A stretch of 22,059 nucleotides of DNA, taken from NCBI GenBank assembly GCA_003164305.1, contig PLSZ01000573.1, forward strand, positions 5,117 through 27,175. Direction: 5' to 3'. This stretch comes from Acetobacteraceae bacterium (lineage in GTDB: Bacteria > Pseudomonadota > Alphaproteobacteria > Acetobacterales > Acetobacteraceae). Position numbers and translations under genes: made by a program. Shown in pieces: positions 6,974-13,616 of the stretch; position 1 is the stretch's first letter; the number at the start of each line of letters is the position of its first letter. Under the pieces are notes generated by a model. The model searched no databases and was not told where the DNA came from. It was given only the letters and a program-made list of their open reading frames with translations.

Positions 6974-8026
6974 TCACGAGGAACGCACGAAACTGATCGC
7001 CGACGGACTTCCTGTCCGCGCCACGATCCCCATCGGAGACGGAACGCCCGTCGCCGGATCGATACGAAAGCCGGTAATATCGTCGCTGTCCTGATTCGCG
7101 GCATAAAGTCGTTCCGCTGTCAGGTCCAACGTGAAGAAGCGCGGCCGTTTTCCGCCGGTCGGCGTATACCCCGCGTAGGTGAGCCGCCCAGTACCTGGCG
7201 CCACGTGGAACAGAACGACACTGTCCTGCCCACGATTTGACACGTAAAGAGAACGTCCGCACGGGCTTGCCGCGATTTCCGCCGTCGTGTTGCGTCCGTC
7301 ATGTCCATCCGGGATCGTGCTGATCACCTGCGCTTCCGCGACGTGTCCCGCGTTCCAATCGAACACCGTCACTGTCGAATCAAGCTCATTATTGACATAA
7401 AGGATTGGCAACGATGGATGGAAAGTCGTGTGTCGCGGCGCGGCACCGGCCTTCGATTCGATCGCCGCCTGCTTCGTCGGGTCAAGCCGCCCATCGACGA
7501 AGTGAAACAGAAACGTCTTATCAAAACCTTTATCCGGAACGATTACGTATTGTCCGGTGGGATCGAAAATCACCGCGTGCGGGTGTGAGGATGTCTGGTG
7601 CACCGGATCAGGGCCCGGCGTCCCCGTCAACGTGATCAGTTGACTTACCGACGCAAGCCGTCCATCCGCTTCCAGCGGCATGACAGCGACCGCGCCGGAA
7701 CCATAGTTTCCGACAACCAGAAACCGCTCGGTCGGATCGAGCGCGCAATCAACCGGATTGTTGCCCCGACAATCCATTTGATTGAGCAAAGTCAGTTGCC
7801 CAGTGCTTCGATCGATCGAAAACGCGCTGATCAGGTTCCGGCCACCATGCACCGAATACAGCACCGACCGATCGCGCCGCAAGGTGAACAGCGACGGATT
7901 CTCCAGGCCGCCAACATGCTGGATTTTTGTCCATTGGTCGCCGTCGCTGTTCAACCGCCAAGCCTCGATCCCCTCGCCTCGGCCGTCGCGATCCGGTGTC
8001 GTGTAGCATCCCACGTATGCGAACAT
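6974..8026 (-). CDS. Lactonase-family seven-bladed beta-propeller protein
   Basis: A 350-residue member of the 6-phosphogluconolactonase (YbhE/Pgl)-like family, which folds as a seven-bladed beta propeller; characterised members hydrolyse sugar lactones. Recognisable blocks are FAYVGCYT at the N-terminus, GLENPSLFTLRRDRSVLYSV, the NPVDCALDPTERFLVVGNYGSG blade, SHPHAVIFDPTGQYVIVPDKG, APRHTTFHPSLPILYVNNE, the EIAASPCGRSLYVSNRGQDSV blade and a final RPRFFTLD...YAANQDSDDI. These blades carry the family's His and Arg residues. An in-frame ATG at 8044 would add six residues, but the AAGGAG at 8036-8041 lies inside that extension and nine bases before the ATG at 8026, so I use 8026. The physiological substrate is unknown. 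A distant family relative is encoded at 17469-18623. Confidence 0.87.
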   Translation of the reverse strand: MFAYVGCYTTPDRDGRGEGIEAWRLNSDGDQWTKIQHVGGLENPSLFTLRRDRSVLYSVHGGRNLISAFSIDRSTGQLTLLNQMDCRGNNPVDCALDPTERFLVVGNYGSGAVAVMPLEADGRLASVSQLITLTGTPGPDPVHQTSSHPHAVIFDPTGQYVIVPDKGFDKTFLFHFVDGRLDPTKQAAIESKAGAAPRHTTFHPSLPILYVNNELDSTVTVFDWNAGHVAEAQVISTIPDGHDGRNTTAEIAASPCGRSLYVSNRGQDSVVLFHVAPGTGRLTYAGYTPTGGKRPRFFTLDLTAERLYAANQDSDDITGFRIDPATGVPSPMGIVARTGSPSAISFVRSS

Positions 8027-8035
8027 GGCTGTCGT

Positions 8036-8041
8036 CTCCTT
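8036..8041 (-). promoter_or_regulatory. Ribosome binding site that fixes the lactonase start
   Basis: AAGGAG on the minus strand, nine bases upstream of the ATG at 8026. It is formed by codons 2 and 3 of a longer in-frame start at 8044, so translation from 8044 would leave this good Shine-Dalgarno match unused. It supports the shorter protein. Confidence 0.7.
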
Positions 8042-8054
8042 CATCTTTTCTATC

Positions 8055-8792
8055 TTACTTCGCCGCGACGACCAGGTCCATGATCAGCCGTGGCATCGCT
8101 TCATCCGCGGCGATCGTTCCCAGATCGTACACCGGCGGCCAATGCGATCCTCGCATCACGCGCTCCGCCGCGATCAAAGCCGGCACATCGTTTGTCGCAT
8201 GTGCGCCTTCGTTCGCGAGATAGCCGATCACCGCGACAACATGGCCTCGCGCGCTGGCCAGGGCCTCCGCTACGACCGGTGGCTCTTCAAGGTACGCGAC
8301 GCGCACCCACCCGAAACGACCTCCGCTTTCCAACGTCGCGGCGTGCTTCCTCACGCAACGGGCACGTCCGGCATTGCGCGCGGAACCATGGCCGACCAAC
8401 AGCACCGACAGCGACTTTCGATCGATCCCATACATGTCGCAATGCCTTATCAGTCTGGCCTCGATCACCGACGCGATACCATCATGCGAACCGATCGGCT
8501 GGCAAAACCGAATAACCCGGGGATTGGACGCGATCGACAACAGCAGGTCCGGAATGGCGATCCTGGTGAAATAACCGTCTTCCAGAAAAAACGGCACGAC
8601 ATGTACCACTGGCGAGCTTATCTCGTTAAACGTCGAAACCACGTCCGGTTGCCCCAGCAGCATGCCAACCTTGACCTCAGCGAAGTGGCGGGACTCGCGA
8701 ATGATCTCGGCATGGGCGAGAATCGGCCGCGCGGCATCTGGAAGCACGATAGAACCATGACCGATCAGCAGCAGCGCGTCGCGTTTGAACAG
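8055..8792 (-). CDS. CbiX/SirB-type chelatase-like protein with two internal repeats
   Basis: Resembles the sirohydrochlorin cobalto/ferrochelatase family, which inserts Co or Fe into sirohydrochlorin for cobalamin or siroheme. The open frame begins with ATG at 8888 (277 residues) and shows an internal duplication. The first half starts ALLLIGHGS (38-46) and the second VLLVGHGS (162-169). The second metal-ligand His of the family is present in the second half (GYLANEGAHATNDVP, His230). In the first half the matching place reads FFLEDGYFTRIAIP, with no His. Start is uncertain: the ATG at 8888 overlaps the divergent gene, and the first 32 residues are unlike the family. A strong AGGAGG at 8799-8804 precedes a CTG at 8792 by about six bases, so I annotate from there (245 residues) as the likelier but non-standard start. 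Its stop is 28 bases before the lactonase gene. Chelatase activity is inferred from family only. Confidence 0.72.
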   Translation of the reverse strand: MFKRDALLLIGHGSIVLPDAARPILAHAEIIRESRHFAEVKVGMLLGQPDVVSTFNEISSPVVHVVPFFLEDGYFTRIAIPDLLLSIASNPRVIRFCQPIGSHDGIASVIEARLIRHCDMYGIDRKSLSVLLVGHGSARNAGRARCVRKHAATLESGGRFGWVRVAYLEEPPVVAEALASARGHVVAVIGYLANEGAHATNDVPALIAAERVMRGSHWPPVYDLGTIAADEAMPRLIMDLVVAAK

Positions 8793-8866
8793 GGGGGCCT
8801 CCTCTTCCCAGCTATTTTGCGGCAAACTCTTGCACCGGACAACCTTCAACGGGCGATATTGCCTCA
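8793..8866. promoter_or_regulatory. Divergent intergenic region between chelatase-like and TrpD2-like genes
   Basis: If the chelatase-like gene starts at 8792, this 74-base gap lies between two divergent starts and would hold both promoters. It contains the GAGGAGG leader for the leftward gene. I see no convincing -35/-10 pair or operator palindrome and only a weak ribosome site before 8867. If the leftward gene starts at 8888 the two coding regions overlap by 22 bases. Confidence 0.35.
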
Positions 8867-9811
8867 ATGACCGCGCACCATGACGCATTCGCTAAATATG
8901 TCGCGATATTGGGCCGAGGCCCAGGACGGTCGCGTGCGCTGAGCAGGGAGGAGGCGCGAGAGGCGTTTGGTATGGTCTTGAGGCGAGAACCGGATCCTCA
9001 TCAGGTCGGCGCGTTTCTGATGTTGTTACGGTTTCGCGGAGAGGACGCGGATGAAATCACCGGCATGGTTGAGGCCGCGCGCAAACCCTGGATCGGATCG
9101 CATGTCGATCTGGACTGGCCATCTTATGGCGCGGGCCGTACCCGTGGGGCGCCGTGGTTCCTGCTGTCCGCTCTGGCGTTGGCGAGAGCCGGCGTGAAGG
9201 TGTTGATGCACGGATCGAATGAACATTCCGCCGGCACATCGGTCGAGTCGGGACTAGGCGCGCTCGGTCTTGAGCCGAATATTGAACAGGATGGCTTCAC
9301 CTACCTCCCATTATCGACATTATCGCCCGAGATGGACGCTTTGTTACGAATGCGTCGCCTGTTTGGGCTACGCTCACCGGTCAACACGGTGGCTCGCTTG
9401 CTGAACCCAGGAGAAGCCGCGGCGGGAGTCGATGGTGTGTTTCATCCGCCATACATCGCGGTCCATCTCGGCGTGGCGGAGCGGCTCAGCCGGCCAAGAC
9501 TGTTCGTGCTTAAGGGCGGCGGCGGCGAGGCGGAGCGAGTGCCCCTGAAGCCAGCCTCGGGTTGGCTCTGGGACATTGGCAAAGGTCAAATCGAGATCGC
9601 CCTTGCTGCCCGGAGCGGGTTGCAAGCATTGAGTCCGGACACCGATACGCCGGAATTATTGGCCTCAGTTTGGCGTGGAGACGTGGCGTCACCGACTGCG
9701 GTCGCGACGATCATCGCCACGATCGGTCTCGGGTTGCTCGCGCTCGGTTGGGCCACAACCGCGGACGTCGCCGAACAGGACGCGGCTCGGATTTGGCGGA
9801 ATCGAATTTAG
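8867..9811 (+). CDS. Anthranilate phosphoribosyltransferase-like protein (TrpD2/YbiB-type)
   Basis: A 314-residue protein of the nucleoside phosphorylase/phosphoribosyltransferase class III fold. The N-terminal helical domain ends in the stretch REEAREAFGMVLRREPDPHQVGAFLMLLRFRGED, matching the family's SxxEAxxAFxxIL...QxGAFLxALRxKGE pattern. Where true TrpD has a GTGGD phosphate loop this protein reads YGAGRTRGAPW (87-97), and where TrpD has KHGNR...GSADVLEALG it reads LMHGSNEHSAGTSVESGLGALG (113-134). It is therefore closer to the TrpD2/YbiB group, whose studied members bind nucleic acid and lack shown tryptophan-pathway activity. Its chelatase-like neighbour fits siroheme/nitrite-assimilation contexts, where I recall similar pairs, but no nitrite reductase gene is in view. 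Its last four bases overlap the end of the convergent deacetylase gene. Confidence 0.78.
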   Translation: MTAHHDAFAKYVAILGRGPGRSRALSREEAREAFGMVLRREPDPHQVGAFLMLLRFRGEDADEITGMVEAARKPWIGSHVDLDWPSYGAGRTRGAPWFLLSALALARAGVKVLMHGSNEHSAGTSVESGLGALGLEPNIEQDGFTYLPLSTLSPEMDALLRMRRLFGLRSPVNTVARLLNPGEAAAGVDGVFHPPYIAVHLGVAERLSRPRLFVLKGGGGEAERVPLKPASGWLWDIGKGQIEIALAARSGLQALSPDTDTPELLASVWRGDVASPTAVATIIATIGLGLLALGWATTADVAEQDAARIWRNRI

Positions 9812-10737
9812 GACAGTTGCGACCGCGCGGCTTCCGCCAGTTCATCCGTCGTCGTGCGCCACACATGCGGTTTACCCAAAATCTGATGCAGCGCGTCGCG
9901 CAGATACCGAATGCGATGCGCCTGACCAACAACCCACGGATGCAGTGTCAGATTGAAGGTGTTGTGACCTTCCGCGTGCAATACGTCGAATGCTTCGACG
10001 ATATTCGCCGACCAAACCGGCGGCGTGACCCGGCGCAGCCACATGCACTCCAGATCGTTCCATTCAGGCTGCGGCGGCAACGCCAACAAGCTTCCCGCGG
10101 CGTACGGACCAAGCAAATACGGCCGATCGTCATTCGCCCAATCGGTCGTGTAATGAAATCCGGCCTCGGTCAACAGCGCGGGCGTATCCGCCGACTCGTT
10201 AAAGTCCTGTCCACACCATCCTTTTGGGGATTGCCCAATCACGGTGGCGATTTCATCGCGAACCGCCATGAGAGCACCCAACTCATCCTTCGCGCGGCTT
10301 GTGATGCGCCGTGAAGCAAAGTCGCCGTGCGCCATGAAGCAGCAGTCGCGCCGCGATAATGCGTCCACCAGTTCCGGATATCGTTTCGCCGCCTCGGTCC
10401 CCAGTGCGACACTTGGCTTCAGGCCAAACTGATCGAGCACCTCCAGGATACGGAAGACCCCAACACGCGCGCCATATAGCCGATGACTCCAGGTCAACCA
10501 ATCCGGAAAGAATTTTCCCAGTGGCGAAACGATCCGAGGATCCGGGCTTTCACCCTCCGGCGCCGCGAGTTCCCAGTAATCCAGCACCAGTGTAACGGTA
10601 AACGCGATGCGCGCCCCACCAGGCCAAACAAACCTCGGCGCGTCCGGCAACGCGCGAAACGGATAATGCGGGTGATCCATGCCTGGACCGCGCGCTTCGT
10701 TCACCGGAGGGATCTTCGCGGGCGTGAACTCAACCAT
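9808..10737 (-). CDS. Polysaccharide deacetylase / allantoinase (PuuE)-fold hydrolase, copy 2
   Basis: A 309-residue protein of the carbohydrate-esterase-4 (NodB) fold, closest in appearance to the group including cofactor-less allantoinase PuuE and other hydrolases of cyclic or linear amides. Visible blocks are ARIAFTVTLVLDYWEL (42-57), RLYGARVGVFRILEVLDQFGLKPSVAL (86-112), the His of FMAHGDF (137), GWCGQDFNESADTPALL (173-189), DWANDDRPYLL and the C-terminal LTLHPWVVGQAHRI (His266). The classic metal-binding TFDDG and H(S/T)xxH motifs are absent. Start 10737 is chosen because GGGAGG lies six bases upstream and family similarity begins near there; a longer frame to 10920 is overlap with the next gene. 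It overlaps the end of copy 1 by eight bases, so it is probably translationally coupled. It is the last gene of the four-gene unit. Substrate unknown. Confidence 0.84.
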   Translation of the reverse strand: MVEFTPAKIPPVNEARGPGMDHPHYPFRALPDAPRFVWPGGARIAFTVTLVLDYWELAAPEGESPDPRIVSPLGKFFPDWLTWSHRLYGARVGVFRILEVLDQFGLKPSVALGTEAAKRYPELVDALSRRDCCFMAHGDFASRRITSRAKDELGALMAVRDEIATVIGQSPKGWCGQDFNESADTPALLTEAGFHYTTDWANDDRPYLLGPYAAGSLLALPPQPEWNDLECMWLRRVTPPVWSANIVEAFDVLHAEGHNTFNLTLHPWVVGQAHRIRYLRDALHQILGKPHVWRTTTDELAEAARSQLS

Positions 10738-11641
10738 TGGCGGCCTCCCGCGCCGCGAGATGCGAGCGCAGCAGTGGCAGGTAGTTCGCGTTATACCAAT
10801 CGACGATCGACTCGCCGGTGGTTTGCCAGACACCCTGATGGGACAGAATATACTCGAACGCGGAACGAATTGCCCGCAATCGATGCGGCTGACCGACCCA
10901 GTAAGGGTGCAGCGCGACACACATCACGCGACCTTGGTCGGCGCCCTCGGCGTACACCGTGTCGAAGTGATCGCGGATCTGACGAGCGAACTCCTCAGCC
11001 TCCTCACCGCGCCGGTAAACGATCACGTCATTGAGGTCGATCGAATAGGGGATTGAAAGCAGCGAGCCAGACTTAACGTTTAAAGGAAACGGCTGATCGT
11101 CATGATATAAATCGGCTGTGTAGTCATAGCCGCATTCCGCCGCCAGATCGAACGTGTTCATTGTATTGGTAATCGCCGGACTGAACCAACCGCGTTGCTC
11201 CCGGCCGGTCAGGCGCCTGTGGATCTCACGACTCTCCAGCATCGCCGCGCGTTCTTCGTCAGGCGTGAAATTCCAGTGGTAGCGGGTGTTGTAAATCCCA
11301 TGCGACATCAGTTCCCACTTACGCTTCTCCATGCCCTCCAGGATTGCAGGATAATGTTGGATGACCGTCATACTCAGGCTGACGGTGCAGCGCAGATCCA
11401 GATCGTCAGCCAGATCGAAGAAACGCCATAACCCAACGCGGTTCCCATAGTCGCGCTGCGAATAGCCCAGAACATCGGGATGCGGCGAACGCGGCCACGG
11501 GTCGCGGGTGCGGACATATTTCGGCAAATACTCGTAATGCTCGATATTCGGCACGATCCACAGCGCCACGCGAGCATCATTCGGCCATCGCAGCGGCGGC
11601 CGTTCAACGATCGGTGAATAAGCAATCAGATCCGAGTCCAT
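10730..11641 (-). CDS. Polysaccharide deacetylase / allantoinase (PuuE)-fold hydrolase, copy 1
   Basis: A 303-residue NodB-fold hydrolase, distantly similar to its downstream neighbour along the whole length. Matching blocks are VALWIVPNIEHYEYLP (25-40), RDYGNRVGLWRFFDLADDLDLRCTVSL (63-89), WELMSHGIYNTRYHW with His114 (109-123), RGWFSPAITNTMNTFDLAAECGYDYTAD (150-177), YHDDQPF (179-185) and ALHPYWVGQPHRLRAI with His245 (243-258). The NIEHYEY segment and SHG motif recall allantoinase PuuE (NYEE..., SHG) more than metal-dependent chitin or peptidoglycan deacetylases. There is no signal peptide, so it should act in the cytoplasm on a small molecule, probably cutting an amide or imide C-N bond. 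It starts 15 bases after the stop of the dehydrogenase gene, with a GGAGAC ribosome site. The substrate is not deducible. Confidence 0.85.
   Translation of the reverse strand: MDSDLIAYSPIVERPPLRWPNDARVALWIVPNIEHYEYLPKYVRTRDPWPRSPHPDVLGYSQRDYGNRVGLWRFFDLADDLDLRCTVSLSMTVIQHYPAILEGMEKRKWELMSHGIYNTRYHWNFTPDEERAAMLESREIHRRLTGREQRGWFSPAITNTMNTFDLAAECGYDYTADLYHDDQPFPLNVKSGSLLSIPYSIDLNDVIVYRRGEEAEEFARQIRDHFDTVYAEGADQGRVMCVALHPYWVGQPHRLRAIRSAFEYILSHQGVWQTTGESIVDWYNANYLPLLRSHLAAREAANG
10744..10749 (-). promoter_or_regulatory. Ribosome binding site fixing the start of deacetylase-fold copy 2
   Basis: GGGAGG on the minus strand, six bases before the ATG at 10737. It lies inside the 3' end of the upstream gene. 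It favours the 309-residue protein over the longer open frame starting at 10920, whose first 61 residues have a low-complexity, out-of-frame look. Confidence 0.7.
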
Positions 11642-11656
11642 GGGACGGTCTCCTGG

Positions 11657-12628
11657 TCAGCGCGGCTTCACGTCCGGGTTCATCAGGCGTAACGGCTTGC
11701 CTTCGGCGAAAGCCACGATCTGCTCAAAGGCTTCCGCGAAATAAAGCTCGAAATTGTCCCATTCCGCCCACCCGAGATGCGGTGTGCAGACGACATTGGG
11801 CATCGACAGGAACGAATGATCGCCATTCAGGATTGGCTCATGCTCATACACATCGACGGCGGCATAACCCGGCCGTCCGGCGCGCAACGCAGCCAGCAAA
11901 GCACCTGGCTCGATCAACTCGGCACGAGATGTGTTCACGATCAAAGCGGACGGCTGCATCATCGCGAGGTCATCGGGACCCACAATGCCCGCGGTGTCAG
12001 GCCGCAGCCGAACATGCAACGAAAGCACGTCGGATCGTTCGAACAGCGCCGCTTTACTGGGGGCGACATCATACCCGGCATCCGCGGCCCGTTTCGCCGA
12101 ACCCGCCTGCCCCCACACCAGCACCTTCATCCCTAACCCCACCCCAGCCTGGGCCACCAGAGAGCCGATATTGCCAAGCCCGAAAATGCCAAGCGTGGAG
12201 CCGCGCAACCGATGCGACAACGTATACGGCAACCCACCCCGCCGCATCCGTTCCGCTTCAATGACGATATTCCGGCGCGACGCGACAATCAGCGCGACCG
12301 TCAATTCCGCAGGGGAGGTCGGGGAGTTGCTCTCGCCGCGAGAAACCATCACGCCATGCTCGGTGCACGCGGCGTAATCGATCGTCGTCGCATTGCGTCC
12401 AACCAGAGCGACCAACTTCAGATTCGGCAGGCGCGCAATCAAGGCGCGATCGAAAGTCACCCGTTCGCGGATCGCGACAATCACCTCGGCTGGCCGCAGC
12501 CGGTCCACCAGTTCTTCGAATGACGGCGCGGGTTCTCGATATCGCGTGACGTCGTGGCCATCGAGCAACGAAAAGCACCGCAACCGCTCGATCGCGTCCT
12601 GATAGTCGTCGGGAATAACGATATGCAT
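11657..12628 (-). CDS. D-2-hydroxyacid dehydrogenase family protein
   Basis: A 323-residue NAD(P)-dependent D-2-hydroxyacid dehydrogenase of the group containing phosphoglycerate, glycerate and hydroxypyruvate/glyoxylate reductases; it interconverts a 2-oxoacid and a 2-hydroxyacid. The dinucleotide-binding loop is GLGNIG at 150-155 within LRGSTLGIFGLGNIGSLVAQ. The catalytic triad is visible: Arg235 in NTSRAELI, Glu264 in DVYEHEPI, and His284 in TPHLGWAE. The substrate-binding loop carries LVGRNATTIDYAA (75-87), with Asn in place of the Gly usual after the Arg. Start 12628 (MHIVIPDDYQ) is chosen by alignment with family N-termini; the longer frame to 12778 would lie wholly over the upstream dioxygenase gene. 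It follows that gene by four bases. Family sure, substrate open. Confidence 0.9.
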   Translation of the reverse strand: MHIVIPDDYQDAIERLRCFSLLDGHDVTRYREPAPSFEELVDRLRPAEVIVAIRERVTFDRALIARLPNLKLVALVGRNATTIDYAACTEHGVMVSRGESNSPTSPAELTVALIVASRRNIVIEAERMRRGGLPYTLSHRLRGSTLGIFGLGNIGSLVAQAGVGLGMKVLVWGQAGSAKRAADAGYDVAPSKAALFERSDVLSLHVRLRPDTAGIVGPDDLAMMQPSALIVNTSRAELIEPGALLAALRAGRPGYAAVDVYEHEPILNGDHSFLSMPNVVCTPHLGWAEWDNFELYFAEAFEQIVAFAEGKPLRLMNPDVKPR

Positions 12629-12632
12629 GTGC

Positions 12633-13520
12633 TTAGTACGGCACCGTGCCTTTGACCACGGTTCGGTGCAGCACCCGCCGCTCCTTGTCCATGTCCTCAT
12701 GCGGCAGCGCGCGATGCATCGTGCACCGGTTGTCCCACAACACCAAGTCTCCCGGACGCCAGCGATGCGAATACACAAACCGTGGTTGCGTCGCGAAAGA
12801 CTCCAGCCAGCGCAGCAGCGCGCGTCCTTCTTCCTCCGGCCAATCCAGCACGTGCGATCCGTGATTGCCCAGAGACAAAGCTTTCGCGCCCGTATCGGGA
12901 TGGGTCCGCACGATCGGATGATCGACCGACGGCCGTTCGCGCTTCTGCTCGTCCGTGGCGAGCAAGCTGCGCGATTGAATACGACTCCTTTCCCAACTGT
13001 GCACGGCGCGCAGACCGGTCAGCCGCTGCTTCGTTGCTTCATCCAAAGCCTCATAGGCCATCGTCGTGTTGGCGAACTGCGTCTCTCCGCCGCGCGAGGG
13101 GATTTCGACACCGTGTAGCATCGTCAGCAACGACGGCACGTCATGATACGACTTGTCGCTGTGCCAATAATAATTGCCGCGCTCGCGCTTTGGCGCGGAT
13201 GGATTGCCGTCCGGGCCGATATTGGAAACCGTGTGAACAGGCGTGTATTTCACCGCGTCCACCAGACGATTGACGTGCAAGCCTTCAATTTCGCCGAAGT
13301 TAAGTGTGAACTCGTACTGCTGATCTTTCGACAAATGCTGATCGCGGAACACCATGACCGGATGCGCGCGGAAGGTGCGCATCAGCCAATCCTTACGTTC
13401 CTGAGACAGCGGCAGCGACAAATCGACGCCGGTGATTTCGATGCCACCGATTTCGGGCAATGATCGCGTCTCTTCCGGCCGAGGGCCAGTCCGGGGGATC
13501 GGTTCAATGGTCGCGCTCAT
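12633..13520 (-). CDS. TauD/TfdA-family 2-oxoglutarate-dependent dioxygenase
   Basis: A 295-residue Fe(II)/2-oxoglutarate dioxygenase. Characterised relatives hydroxylate taurine, alkyl sulfates, phenoxyacetates or small acids, often leading to C-S, C-O or C-N cleavage. The iron triad is His120 and Asp122 in YYWHSDKSY plus His269 in DNRCTMHRALPH. The 2-oxoglutarate-binding Arg lies in MDKERRVLHRTVVKG (about 281-286), with Thr147 in GGETQFAN. The GVDLSLPLS block near 31-39 and the VFRDQHLSKDQ block near 57-67 are also typical. Start 13520 (MSATIEP) is chosen because the frame reaching 13577 has a non-family leader overlapping a candidate promoter -35 box. It is the first gene of a four-gene unit, divergent from an MFS transporter 96 bases away. 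Confidence 0.9.
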   Translation of the reverse strand: MSATIEPIPRTGPRPEETRSLPEIGGIEITGVDLSLPLSQERKDWLMRTFRAHPVMVFRDQHLSKDQQYEFTLNFGEIEGLHVNRLVDAVKYTPVHTVSNIGPDGNPSAPKRERGNYYWHSDKSYHDVPSLLTMLHGVEIPSRGGETQFANTTMAYEALDEATKQRLTGLRAVHSWERSRIQSRSLLATDEQKRERPSVDHPIVRTHPDTGAKALSLGNHGSHVLDWPEEEGRALLRWLESFATQPRFVYSHRWRPGDLVLWDNRCTMHRALPHEDMDKERRVLHRTVVKGTVPY

Positions 13521-13616
13521 GTTTTTCGCCCTTCTTCGCGTCCATCCGACTGTTCCAAAGCCACTCCGCCGTGTCAAACCTTTCCACCGACGCGCGATCG
13601 GCTACCATGAGCGGAC
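13521..13616. other. Divergent intergenic region between dioxygenase operon and MFS gene
   Basis: This 96-base gap separates two divergent starts and probably holds the control sites for both. Besides the leftward TTGACA candidate I see no clear operator palindrome and no transcription regulator gene next to it. The rightward gene has only a weak GAGCGG-type ribosome site. Confidence 0.45.
13549..13577 (-). promoter_or_regulatory. Candidate sigma-70 promoter for the dioxygenase operon
   Basis: On the minus strand a perfect TTGACA (13572-13577) is followed after 17 bases by AACAGT (13549-13554), which matches three of six TATAAT positions including the conserved second A and last T. Transcription would start near 13542, about 20 bases before the ATG at 13520. 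It fits the chosen start but would exclude the upstream ATG at 13577. The -10 is weak, so this is tentative. Confidence 0.4.

Noticed and set aside
12629..12778. 50-residue N-terminal extension of the 2-hydroxyacid dehydrogenase
   Set aside because: Cys/Arg-rich, lies entirely over the upstream dioxygenase gene, and the family N-terminus starts at 12628.
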